From Proales similis (taxonomy: Eukaryota; Rotifera; Eurotatoria; Ploima; Proalidae), in the NCBI GenBank assembly GCA_019059635.1, contig JAGVRJ010000005.1, forward strand, positions 806,001 to 870,000: 64,000 nt of DNA. The letters run 5' to 3'. Positions within the stretch are counted from its first letter, which is position 1. Each line of letters opens with the position of its first letter. The notes beneath the pieces are model-generated. The model was not told the origin of the DNA, ran no database searches, and saw only the letters and a program-made list of their open reading frames with translations. The position numbers and the translations under genes were made by a program. Shown here in pieces: positions 42,925-53,722 of this stretch.

Positions 42925-43991
42925 GTTCGCTTGTTTGCCTGTTTTTTTATATTTCTTCGTTTTCCATTCATCGATTTTGGTCCCGTTTCCGTCATCTAGA
43001 GACACGATGCTTGAGCACAAACAAATACACTTCCGTTCTAAATAGTTCTAAATTTCCGTTCAAAAAAAAAAAGAAAAAACATTTTTCATGTTTTTTTTTC
43101 TCAGATTAGTTTGCTGATTCAAGTGAAAAAAATGGAATTAAATTAAATTTGAAAAAAAAATGAAAAGCCAAGTGTGAGGCTTGAGACCAGCCAGAGCAAG
43201 CGAAATGAGAAACTTGTGCAGCTGAGCTGAAGAAACGCGTCTGCTTGACATGTCAAGAGAGTTAAAGAAAAATGTTGGTTTATTGATTTGTTTTCGAGGC
43301 CATAAAAAGGTTCCTATTTGACAAGGAGCGAACGGAAAACCGGATGACGGAGGCCAGTAGAAAATTTACTATTATTTGCGACCTTAAATGAGATGAAAAT
43401 TAGCCTAACTCAAGCGCTTTTGACGGGTTTCATTTGCTCTTAAATTTGTCGGCTTTGCGAGGTATTGGCATGTTGCCTTTGGGCACATACAGTTGGCATA
43501 TGGCACTTTGGCATGTAAATTGAGCCGCGATTTTCTATTCTCTTATTCTTAAAGCTCGCTTAAACGAGCCTGTTAGACGGAATTGTCGAGCTAAATAGGA
43601 GCAAGCGCAAGCACTTGAAAAAGTGTTGTCATGAAGGGGAGTTTGCGCTTGGTTTTGCGAGCGCTAGTAATAAATGGCTCAAGCCAAACGGTTTTCTCGT
43701 CGCCATGACTACACTCTCAAATATACAATTCGGTAAGTCTAACCTTATGCAGAGTTAACCAACAACTTGCGTACACACAAACGCAGAGAGAGAGAGAGGA
43801 AAAAAATTCGAAGACGATGGCGAATCTCGGTGACGCCAAGGGATACAGGGCGTTCGATTCGACGCCCGACCGATTCACTGCTGAACTGGCATTTTTCTTT
43901 TTGTTTCTGCTTTTGCGTGAAAACGTGTCGACTCAAAGCCGAAAATAATATTGTTTGGTGCTGTTTGCGCGTTAAAGTCAGAATTTAGAGA
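42925..43991. other. 1.07 kb intergenic region Rab5/tektin
   Basis: Contains A-rich Rab5 3' UTR (A run near 43063-43075) and nothing else recognisable. Frames here are short. TTTAG at 43984 lies four bases before the tektin start region. Confidence 0.45.
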
Positions 43992-45545
43992 ATGTCGACC
44001 ACCGGCTACAAGGACTCGTTAACGACAAGCTTTTCGAAGAAAACTTCGGTCAACTTCACACCGGTCGACTGGCACACCAACAAAGCGGCCATCTCGAGCG
44101 ATGCGGAAAAGACACGCACGGTCTCTTTCCAGGTGCGGCAAGAGGGCCGTTTCCTTTCGAATGAGACCGACAACCAGACGTGGTGGGACACGCACGACAA
44201 CAACGTGCGTCTGGGCGACCGCCTCGACGACATTGAAGAGTGGCGTCAAATACTTCGCTACGCAATCAAGGATGTCGATCGCGAGCTGGAAGCGGCCAGA
44301 GTGACCAAGAATATGTGCGAGAACATGCTTAATGATATGAGGGTGCCACTGGACGTAAACATCGAAAACAAAGTGACCAGGGACGGTCGACTGGGCATCG
44401 ATCTTGTCCGCGACGAGCCTGAAGCCGAGCTCAAGCAGGTATGTTCATTTGCCAGCTTAAGCGATTCAACCGAGCTCCAGTCTTTACTTAACTCAGGAGA
44501 CAATAGTCATCGATTCAATTAAACGACAACTTCATCAAAAATGTCTTAAATCTTTCGAGCAAATTGAACGCCTGCAAGAGGCTCGTCAGCAACTTTTGAA
44601 CGACCTGAACGACAAGAACTCGGCGCACGCGATCGATGAAGAGAACTTGTCTCTCAATCAACAGTCGTCGTGCATTTCGTTCAAACCTAACCCGCTCAGA
44701 GTACCGAAGGGGTGAGTTGGTCTGCCGCTGCTGCTGTGCTGGCTTCTATCAATTCGGTCAATTTTTTGCGTAGAACTGTCTCGCCCCAGCAATGGCTTGC
44801 GCACAGCAAGTACAACAAGGAGCGCGCCGACGCCGAGGTTGACATGTCAAAGCGTTTACGCGAAAAGATTCGACACTTGATGGCCCAGTCCGAAACAGAC
44901 CTTCAATCGCAGAAGAATGCGACCGAGTATGCGATGCGCAAGCGTATTCATGAAACCGAGCAGGCCAAAGACGAGCTTCTGTGGCAGAAAAAGAACGTAA
45001 GAGACTGACCGCGCTTTGATTTGAACTCAAACGATCAACTTGTCGCACAGACGGAGAACGAAATCGCGCAGCTCGAGGAAGATATTGAGAAGCTCGAGAA
45101 AGCGATCAGAGACAAAGACCCGGCGATGAAGCTCGCACAGACCAGACTCGAGAACAGGACCTATCGTCCGGGCATGGAGCTTGTTCGCGACGAAGTTCAG
45201 TACGGACTCGTCAACGAGGTCAAGCAGATTGAAACTTCTCAGCGGCTACTGGAAAAGAAATGCAAGCAAGCCAAGTAAGTAGATCGGCAGCTAATGACTG
45301 CACGCGGTCGTATCTAAGTCGCGAATTGCAGACACGCGTGGAACCTGCTTCAGGAGCAGCTGCGTCGCATTGAAGAGGACTTGGCCACCAAGGAGAATTC
45401 ATTGACACTGGAGAAGCGCGCGTTGGCGAGTCGCAAGAGATTCGACACGGCTCATCTGCCGCAAACAGAAACCGACAAGAACCTGATTGTGACTGGCGTG
45501 GATAAAACTGGCCTCTCGAAGACGTTAGGCTTGCAGTACGCTTAA
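43992..45545 (+). CDS. TEKT2: Tektin-2
   Basis: Tektins are coiled-coil filaments lining the inside of ciliary and flagellar doublet microtubules. Five exons (43992-44438, 44497-44711, 44774-44996, 45051-45274, 45332-45545) splice in frame to 440 residues; human TEKT2 has 430. Markers are the N-terminal VDWHTN, RQEGRFLSNETDNQTWWDTHDNNVRL, SFKPNPLRVPKGTVSPQQW, ATEYAMRKRIHETEQAKDELLWQKKN. The tektin signature appears as RPGMELVRDEVQYGL (RPNVELCRD in most tektins; here the cysteine is valine). It implies motile cilia or flagellated sperm in this organism. Its AATAAA (45662) nearly meets the poly(A) signal of the convergent CDKAL1. Confidence 0.93.
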
Positions 45546-45661
45546 TACTTGAACCCAGCCAGTAAAAGAGTGTGTTTTGTCCCTATGTGCATCATCATCA
45601 TCATGGCATCATGGACTGGAAGACTGCAATTCACATGACCGATTCACAAGCAGAGAATAAC

Positions 45662-45667
45662 AATAAA
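45662..45667 (+). terminator. Poly(A) signal of TEKT2
   Basis: AATAAA 117 bases past the tektin stop and 27 bases from the CDKAL1 stop codon on the other strand. Confidence 0.65.
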
Positions 45668-45693
45668 ATCTTCAAGCAAACATGTGCGGGCTT

Positions 45694-47868
45694 TCATTTA
45701 TTTGGATAGAAAACTCGAAGCAAAATTCGTGATACTAGAATTGAGCTGAGCGCAATCAAAGCTGCAATGCCATAATTCTTGTAGTCCCTTCTCACGCTCC
45801 ATGTTTCAGGACTCGATGTTGACTGGCTGGCCTTGGAGCAGCATGAAGCAGCGGCGTTGTCTGTTTCAGACTGACAGCAAGTTGACTCGCTTTGACAGCA
45901 GCTTTGCTCATTGTCTTTCGGCACTGGCGCGCCGGTCAGACGAATTGAGCTGCTGGCTATCGGCCGCTTTGGCGACGGAAGCGACTCGACCAGAAGTTTT
46001 CCTTTCATGGAAAACTTGCTGCACTCGACGATTTCCACCTCGACCATTCGGCCCATCAGCATGTCCAATTTGGGCAGGAGCACTTGTTCGTAGAACTTGT
46101 TGTGGCCGACGAAATAGTTGCCGTCGTGTGAAATTTCGGTGACCAGAACCTGGCACACTGCGCCCAACCGGTGATCGTACGACGTATACGAGTTGAACAA
46201 ATCGGACAAGATACGAGTGCGCCGCTTCTTTTCCTGTGAGGGAACCTGCTGCATTCGAGCGGCGGGCGTGCCCGGTCGCTTGTAGAACTGATTCATGAAC
46301 AACGAGGCGAACTTGAACTCGCGCACCAGATCGAGCGTCTGCTCAAAGTCTTGCTCGGTCTCGGTCGGAAAGCCACATATGATGTCAGTGAGTATGTTGA
46401 TGCCCGGAACCCTAACATTCGACTCAAGTGTCTCGTTTTTTTTTTCTTTGATTATTTTTAGAGCGATTACTTTTGGCGCAAATAGTTGACAATCTGCTTA
46501 AAGTCGTCTATTGAATACTCTCGCTTCATATCGGCCAGAACTGCGTCGGAGCCGGACTGCACCGGAATGTGGAGAAACGAGTAAACTCTTGGATGGCTGA
46601 GAATCAGAGCCATTTGCTGGGTTTAAGCTTTCAATTTGCAGTTCAAGCCAAGTTTGCGTCAAATGAGCTACCTCCAAATGCTCGAGAATGTAGGGCGGGT
46701 TGGTCATGCCGACGCGTAGCATGCATTCGTCAGGAATGTTGGGAATAATCTTCCAAAGCAGCTCGACAATATTCGTTCCAATGTCGCGTCCGTAAGCTCC
46801 CGTGTCCTCGCTGGTGAGCCAGATTTCGACTACGCCTTCTGAAAACAGCCGATTGACGATCATACCTGGTTCGATGAAAAGATTTTCAAGTTTGCTCACC
46901 GTCAAAAGACTGCTTCACACGCTCGACAATTTCATCCGGGTAGTAGGAGCCTAGCTCGCCCCGGGCGTGTTTTGTCTTGCAATAGGTGCATTCGTTAAGG
47001 CAGCTTGACAAACAGGATTGAACTTGGCTAAGCCGCTTAGCTCGGTCTTTTAAGACTGCTTACCCAGTGTTGATGGCTATTATCTCAATCAGCGGATTGC
47101 GACGCACTTTGGGCAGGTTCAAACTTGCGCCGCCGTACTTTTTGTTGTCACGCTTTTTCTTGCCCAGCAGTCGAACCGAGTTGCCTTTCAAGGTCTCTTC
47201 GACAACCTCGACAATTCTATCTATCTGCTGCACACCAATGACGCTGAGTCCCTTCGAAAAAACCTATAAGCTCGTTCATTAATGCGCCCCAATCGCTCAC
47301 TCTACCTGAATGTAATCGGCTTTGGGCGCTCCTTGGGGAATACAACCGGCTACCACCAAATACTTTTGCTTTTCCTTTGCTTTTTCAATGTAGTTCCTGA
47401 GCGTGGTTTTGCTAAATAAAGAGAAAATCCGAGAAATTGAATAGCGACGCCAACTTGAAATGATCTTCGGACGGGTTCTTAACGGTGCAGCTGTTCAGTA
47501 GCCAGAGGTCAGCTTCGTCCGCGTTTTCTTTCAGAAGATCAGACCGCTGATTTGAATGAATTGAATCTCGATGTAGACTGGACCGTACCTGTAATGGTGT
47601 AACCATAAGCGGCAAGTTGCCCCGCCATGTACTCACTGTCCGAGCTGTTGTGAGTACAGCCCCAGGTCTTTACGTAGATCGTCGCCCTTCCAGGCATGTT
47701 CGTCTGCTCGGCAATCTCATCTCGATTGTGGTTTTCATCAACCGCAGTCTTATAACGCTTTGGAATGACGAACGATTTATTCCCCGCTCTGTTGAACTCT
47801 CCATCGTCGCCTGGATTCGCGTTCCTCAATATGTCCTCAATATCGTCAATCGCAGCTGCACAAGACAT
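45694..47868 (-). CDS. CDKAL1: CDKAL1, tRNA methylthiotransferase
   Basis: A radical-SAM iron-sulfur enzyme that adds methylthio to t6A at position 37 of tRNA-Lys(UUU). About eight exons with tiny introns. In order: an N-terminal MTTase domain ([50 protein letters not shown]), then the radical-SAM cluster [20 protein letters not shown] (CxxxCxxC). [31 protein letters not shown] and [16 protein letters not shown] follow, and a TRAM domain ([26 protein letters not shown]). The C-terminal hydrophobic anchor is [19 protein letters not shown], the ER tail anchor typical of CDKAL1. A cysteine-rich linker ([14 protein letters not shown]) precedes the anchor. Its own AATAAA overlaps the stop codon. 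Confidence 0.93.
45697..45702 (-). terminator. Poly(A) signal of CDKAL1 overlapping its stop
   Basis: On the minus strand the coding end reads AAT AAA TGA, so AATAAA is the last two sense codons before the stop. The 3' UTR would be only 10-20 bases unless another signal is used. Confidence 0.55.
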
Positions 47869-48595
47869 GCTCGAATCGAGTTTTAGTGGCTGGCCAAGAA
47901 TTCCTTTCGCTCTAATCGTTCACCTCAAAACGGCGCAATCGGGCAGACAGGCGCTTTGCATTCATTCACTCTGGCTGCCTCTCGTCATTAATTTTGGCTT
48001 CTCGTTTCAAATGGATGAGCCACTTTTTATTTGCTTTTTTGGCCTCTTTGCTTATTAATCAGAGCTAATTATCGACGAACGCACCGCCAACAGCGGTTGC
48101 GGAGGGGGGGGGGGGCGGCCTGTAAACTCAAAGCAAACATTTGATAACAGAATTTGCCAACAGGCAGAGAACATTAATCAAGGCGCCGCCGCTAGTCGGC
48201 ATCGAATTTCAGCAAGTCCCACTGGCTTGTTTGAAGACCGATCGGCGCAAATATTGAAGCGTTGCTTCTTCCACTGCTTTCACTGCTCGCTAGTTGAGAA
48301 CACCAAGTGGAATAAAGTAGGCATCTAATCAACATCATCTCTTTTATGCAGTTTTTTTTTTAGACGCTTTATGCAACCTGGAGCCCAAAATGAGTAACAA
48401 ACTCATAATCAAAACAACAAGCAATCAGGCTCCTCTATATAATTCAACTTTCGCAGCTTGGGCGAGTGCCAAACTTGTTAAAAGCAAAATAGCTGAAACA
48501 ACCTTAATCATTGGCATTGCCTAGTTTATAGCAGCCGCGTTTATAGCAGTTCGACGAGCACAAGACAACAACCAAAAGTGTAAACGAGGAGAGAA
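47869..48595. other. Divergent intergenic region CDKAL1/calpain
   Basis: 727 bases with no supported gene. It holds a run of 12 G at 48104-48115 within a GC-rich spot. Both promoters should lie here. Confidence 0.45.
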
Positions 48596-50470
48596 ATGGA
48601 CGACGACTTTGAGAAGATAAACATAAACGAGAAATTGACGCGCAGCTCATACTTTGGCGATCGTCAGATAAAATTCTATCGAGGACAGAACTACATAGGC
48701 ATAAAGCGCCAGTGTCTGGAAAGAGGCGAGCTGTTCACCGACCCGGAATTCCCGCCCACAAATCGGGTGCTTATGCCGTCAAGACCAGCTCCGCATCGAA
48801 TAGTATGGAAGAGAGCGTCTGAGATTGCGCCAGATGCTCAGTTTATGGTGAGCGGCGCGAGCGCCCACGATCTTGAACAAGGCTACATTGGCAACTGCTG
48901 GTTTATTGCCGGCTGCGCAGCGATCACATTCAACACTAGCTTGTTTGAAAAAGTTGTGCCCAGCAATCAGTCGTTTAGAAGAGGAGACTACGCGGGCGTG
49001 TTCCATTTTCGACTTTGGCTCTACGGAATGTGGCATGACGTGGTCGTCGACGATTACCTGCCAGTCTGGTCGCACGGAGGACTCGTGTTCTGCTCGAATC
49101 GAAAAGAGCCGAATGAGTTCTGGGCCGCGCTTCTTGAAAAGGCCTACGCCAAAATAAGCGGCAGTTACGAGAACATGGAAGGCGGCATGACCAGCGATGC
49201 GCTAATCGACCTATCCGGCGGCATTGAGGAGACGATCGAGCTCAACCAAATACCGTCAATAAACGACTTGTGGCACAGCTTGTGCGAAGCGCGTGAGCTG
49301 CATTCGATGAACGCCGCTTTCATTCAAGCAGATCCGTACGTAGTGGAAGCGAGAATGCCTAACGGCTTGGTTAAGGGCCACGCCTATACGATTACCAAAG
49401 TGGCTCTAATTGAGATTAACCGCCGAGACGTAAAGCTGATCAGGGTCAGAAATCCGTGGGGCAGAGTAGAGTGGACTGGCGCCTGGTCGGACAGTTCAGT
49501 TGAATGGCGTTACATGCCAGCGGACATAAAGAACAAATTGGATTTCAAAATAGAACACGAAGGCGAATTCTGGATGCAGTTGGAGGATTTCATTTCCAAC
49601 TTTGATTCATTACAATTTGTGCATTTGACGCCCGACGCGTTCTCCACCGAGCTGCTTAAAGGCAAAACTCAAGGGATTGGCTGGCAGCAGCTGGCCTATC
49701 ACGGCGAGTGGATCCCGCGCTACAGCTCGGGCGGCTCTGGCAACGGAGGCGATCCACGCTACTGGACAAATCCGCAGTTCATGGTCAAACTGGTCGACGT
49801 CGATTTCACCGACAACGAGGACACGGCCACAATTATAATCTCGCTGATGCAAAAGTACACGCGAGAGAAAAGACTACGAACCGGCAGCGAGTCGGCCGAA
49901 GAGTTCATTCACTTTCGCGTTTACCGAGTTCTGGACGAAAGGCTGGCCGCAGAAGCGATGCGCTCAGGAGACAAGCTCATGCCTCATCAACTTGAGCGCG
50001 TGGGCAACTCAGGTCCTTACATAAACAAACGTGACGTGACAAAACGCTTTCGCTTGTCTCAAGGCTACTACGTCATCATACCGAGCACCTTTGACTGCGG
50101 TGTGGCCGGCCAATTTTTGCTGCGCATTTTCACCGAGACCATGATCGAAGACCAAAACATCTGCATATTAAGCCGCTTAGCTTTTCGTCCCGAACTGGTT
50201 ATGGACGAGGCAGATGAAGCGGCCGCAGATGGCGACAGTCAGAGGCAGGACGTGAATTCAGTGAAAGAGATGGCGGCCGGAATCGGAGGCCTCGTGTCCA
50301 TGATGTCCGCTATAAACGATGTCGGATCGAGACCAAATGATAAGCGCAAACGAAAGCTGCCTTTTCCCAAAATATTAATACCTGAGCAGCTGGTCGAAAT
50401 TATTGACAAAATTGATGTTAAAGCACTGCCCAAGAAGGCCAAAGATCTAAAAGCCTGCGCGACCATGTAG
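48596..50470 (+). CDS. Calpain-type cysteine protease without PEF domain
   Basis: A calcium-regulated intracellular cysteine protease. Single exon, 624 residues. The CysPc core is at about residues 35-350, with all three catalytic residues: Cys101 in GYIGNCWFIAG, His262 in KGHAYTITKV and Asn286 in RVRNPWG. A calpain-type beta-sandwich (C2L) follows: NPQFMVKLVDVDFTDNEDTATIIISLMQKYTR to GYYVIIPSTFDCGVAGQFLLRIFTE. The penta-EF-hand domain of classical calpains is missing, and the rest is a roughly 90-residue basic/acidic tail ending KKAKDLKACATM. The last four residues (C-A-T-M) fit a CaaX prenylation box. The start has good upstream purines (GAGAGAAATGG). AATAAA is at 50567. Most like an atypical non-PEF calpain; no exact family can be named. 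Confidence 0.9.
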   Translation: MDDDFEKININEKLTRSSYFGDRQIKFYRGQNYIGIKRQCLERGELFTDPEFPPTNRVLMPSRPAPHRIVWKRASEIAPDAQFMVSGASAHDLEQGYIGNCWFIAGCAAITFNTSLFEKVVPSNQSFRRGDYAGVFHFRLWLYGMWHDVVVDDYLPVWSHGGLVFCSNRKEPNEFWAALLEKAYAKISGSYENMEGGMTSDALIDLSGGIEETIELNQIPSINDLWHSLCEARELHSMNAAFIQADPYVVEARMPNGLVKGHAYTITKVALIEINRRDVKLIRVRNPWGRVEWTGAWSDSSVEWRYMPADIKNKLDFKIEHEGEFWMQLEDFISNFDSLQFVHLTPDAFSTELLKGKTQGIGWQQLAYHGEWIPRYSSGGSGNGGDPRYWTNPQFMVKLVDVDFTDNEDTATIIISLMQKYTREKRLRTGSESAEEFIHFRVYRVLDERLAAEAMRSGDKLMPHQLERVGNSGPYINKRDVTKRFRLSQGYYVIIPSTFDCGVAGQFLLRIFTETMIEDQNICILSRLAFRPELVMDEADEAAADGDSQRQDVNSVKEMAAGIGGLVSMMSAINDVGSRPNDKRKRKLPFPKILIPEQLVEIIDKIDVKALPKKAKDLKACATM

Positions 50471-50917
50471 AAGCTCAAATTGTGGATTTTTTTCTTGTTA
50501 AATCTAACCTGATCTTATTGTTCATGGTTATTTTAAGAAAATTTTGTTAAGCAGAACTTAATTGAAAATAAACCAGAAAAGTCATAATCGACGGATTTAA
50601 GCTTCCTATTGGGGACACAAGCTGGCAAATTAGCGGGAAAAAAGGGAGAAAAAGAGAAGAAAGGATGCAAAGATGATTAGGTTAAGTTGGCAACGATCTA
50701 GATAGATGGAGCCAAGCTGAATAAATTCGCTCATGCTTTCAATGTGCGTTCGTAACTGTGCGAAATCGAGGCCTTGCAACTTATGCATACGCACCAAAGC
50801 GACGGTGCCTGCTTGCAATTGGAAGCAACAGTGGCGTCTTTGTCCTATTCGCCGTTTTCTTTTATTACCTTGATTGCGCTCTAAATTCTGACGACTTGCT
50901 TCCAGTCTTGTTTTAGA
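50471..50917. other. Calpain 3' UTR and IDH3G promoter
   Basis: 447 bases between two genes on the same strand, with AATAAA at 50567-50572. TTTTAG ends one base before the IDH3G start region at 50918. Confidence 0.5.
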
Positions 50918-52383
50918 ATGGCAGGACTTGGCAAGAAACTCGCTCTCTCGACGGTTAAAGCAACCACGGTAATCTAAGCTGACTATCGCACTTTCATGCA
51001 TTTGCTGACCAAGAGTCTTGTCTAAATTGCCTAGTCTCACAGTGTACGATGCTTGAGCGCCAACAGTGGAGTAAGACAGTCCTAAGATATTTAACAAAGT
51101 CGGCTCTTTTTAATGAGCGAATTTCTAGCCGTTGCTGTGGACCAAGTACGGCGGAAAGCAGAGAATCACTCTGATTCACGGTGACGGCGTTGGTCCTGAG
51201 ATGATGTTCCACGTGAAAGAGGCATTCAGGCACTTGAGAGCGCCTGTCGAGTTCGAGGACGTTTTGCTTAATAGCAAATCGGCAACCGACAGTCTCATTG
51301 ATCAGGCGATTCTTGCCATTCGCCGCAATGGAGCAGCTCTCAAAGGAAACATTGAAACCGACCATAATAGCCCATCTTTCAAGTCGATCAATGTGCAACT
51401 TCGGTAAGAATCTAGCGCATCTGGCTCATCCGGCTCTCTCGTTTGAAAAGTCTGATTCACACACAAGACAACGCTTGGATCTCTACGCCAATGTGATTCG
51501 CTGCAAGACGTTGCCGAATCTGAAAACGCGACATGCCAATGTCGACATTCTAGTGATCAGAGAGAACACCGAGGGCGAATACTCCAACCTCGAGCACGAG
51601 AGCACCAGCGGAGTGATCGAGAGTTTGAAAATCATCACACGCGAGAAATCGTTGAGAATCGCCGAGTTCGCGTTTGCCAAGGCGCACAGAATGGACCGTA
51701 AAAAGGTCACTGTGGTACACAAGGCGAATATCATGAAACTGGGCGACGGCCTGTTTATTGCCTCCTGCGCCGAAGTTGCCAAGAAATATCCGGACATCAA
51801 ATTCGACACAATAATTGTGGACAACGCGTGCATGCAGCTCGTCTCTCGTCCGCAGCAATTCGACGTCATGCTTATGCCCAACTTGTACGGAAACATTGTG
51901 GCCAACGTGTGCAGCGGCCTTGTAGGCGGCGCTGGCCTAGTAGCCGGCTCCAACTACGGCGATAACTGTGCTGTGTTTGAGGCCGGAACCAGAAACTCGG
52001 GAAAAGGCATTGCCGGCCAAAATAGCGCCAACCCGTCCGGAATGCTGTTCACCGCTGCCAATCTCCTAAAATACATTGGGTAATCAAAGTGGCCTGTGGA
52101 AGACTTGAACTGTTGCTTACCTCAGACTCTTCTTTTGCCCAGGCTCGATCAGCATGGTGCGGTGCTCAAGAATGCAGTGATCGAAACTATTTCCACTCAC
52201 AACGTTCGAACGCAAGATATCGGAGGAACAGCAACGACGAGCGAATTCATGAAGAAGGTTCTGGAAGAGATCGAAGCCAACACTCCTGAGACAGGTAAGC
52301 GAGGTTCGCATTTGAGAGATAGGACCTACGTTCGATTCGAACTCTTCAAAATCAAAGAGCAGATCATTAGCCAAAAGAAATAG
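50918..52383 (+). CDS. IDH3G: NAD-dependent isocitrate dehydrogenase, gamma-type subunit
   Basis: Regulatory subunit of the mitochondrial TCA-cycle enzyme oxidising isocitrate to 2-oxoglutarate. Exons 1 and 2 (50918-50968, 51035-51070) encode a presequence, [29 protein letters not shown]. Exon 3 starts at 51129 with [23 protein letters not shown]. Later parts read [91 protein letters not shown] and [11 protein letters not shown]. The SLEHES..GVVESLKIIT and [17 protein letters not shown]-type stretches favour gamma over beta. The last 63 bp intron (52295-52357) is a multiple of three without stops, so either spliced (ends [11 protein letters not shown]) or retained reads through. Confidence 0.93.
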
Positions 52384-53722
52384 AAGAAAAGTTTAATTTA
52401 ACAAAAAAAAAAAATTTGGTAAATGCCTTCAAATCGAGTTGAGATCGAGTTGTCGATTTGCTAGTTTATTGAATGCTCTGGTTTTCGGGCTGATTCTTAG
52501 GCTCTGGCCCAAGAGTGAAGAGGAATGCGCTTTGTTCTGATCGCTTTCTACTCTAAATGTTCGTTTCGTTAAAATTAATTCATTTTCTAACAAACGAATA
52601 GGCTTCCGCGATACCCTGGTTGTCTCTTGAGCACGGACGCGATTAAAGCAGATGTTGAGCCATTGACCTACTTAGCCATCAATCATTCATTTTGATTCTT
52701 TTACTTGTTGAAACCGAAATAAAGCAAATGGAGCAACCAGAAGCAAGCAGCAGTTTAGAGCACCAAAAGCAAAACCACAACAACTAGATCAGTTTTTATT
52801 CACCAGTTCTATTTGAGTGAGCTGCAGAGATATGAGACTCGATGTTTTTCTTTCATTTTTTTGATGTTTATCAGTCCAACCATAAGACGGAAGAATCCTG
52901 CATCCTGGGCCATTCGCTTGAATAAATTTCTCTCGTAAAATAAGAAAATCAAAGAAAAAAGCAGCCAATTTATTCCAGTTTATTCTTAGTCAGTCCAAAC
53001 AGGTGTCGACCTGAGATAAAAATTGATTACTTGAATCATGATGAAATGGCGGCTTTTATTTAAAGAAATTCTTTTCCTTTTTTTTATTGTTCACAAGAGA
53101 CGAAAGTGAGTACAAGTCGAATATCCGGGTTTGAGTAATGCGTCCATGATCAGAAGATATTTGATTTCGCCTAAATTTTCGTTTTTTTTTTTTAATAAAT
53201 CTTATAAACAATAAGAAGACGGACGGACGTACGAAGTTAAGTCGCTTCAAAAGAAAATTAAGAAAAAAGCATAACCTTATTTTCAAATAGATAGATAGAG
53301 ACAGTAAGACGGATATGTGAATAGAAAAAGAGAGTCGGAGAGAGGGAGAGAATGGAAAATAGAGGTAAACCGGACGGAGTATGAAGGGCCGATCGAAACG
53401 GAATCGATCGCAACCCGAACGAGCCAAAATGATTATAACTCGTTTCTGGCGTGAATGGGCATAAAAGTGAAAAATAAATTAAAAAATCACACTATAAATA
53501 AAATATTTAAAAAAGAGACAGAAAGAAAAAGAAAGTAAAGAAGAATGAGGAGTAAAGAAAAGAAGAAAATCTGACAGATTCTGAGTTAAATGAGAATTAA
53601 ATCAATTAAGGGGAAATTAACTTTTTCTTTGTGATGCTCTTTTGCTTGGACTTTGTGTAAAAGACCATTTAAATAAATGAATGAATGATAAAATACGAAA
53701 GCGACACAAAATAATAATAACA
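52384..53722. other. 1.3 kb convergent region IDH3G/ankyrin gene
   Basis: Very A/T and A-tract rich with several AATAAA on both strands (for example near 52719 and 52918). It is the 3' UTRs of both neighbours. A minus-strand frame at 53056-53427 is low complexity and not supported. Confidence 0.5.

Noticed and set aside
53056-53427. Minus-strand 123-codon frame
   Set aside because: It lies in A-rich 3' UTR sequence, and the composition (Phe/Leu/Lys from T/A tracts) is that of chance.
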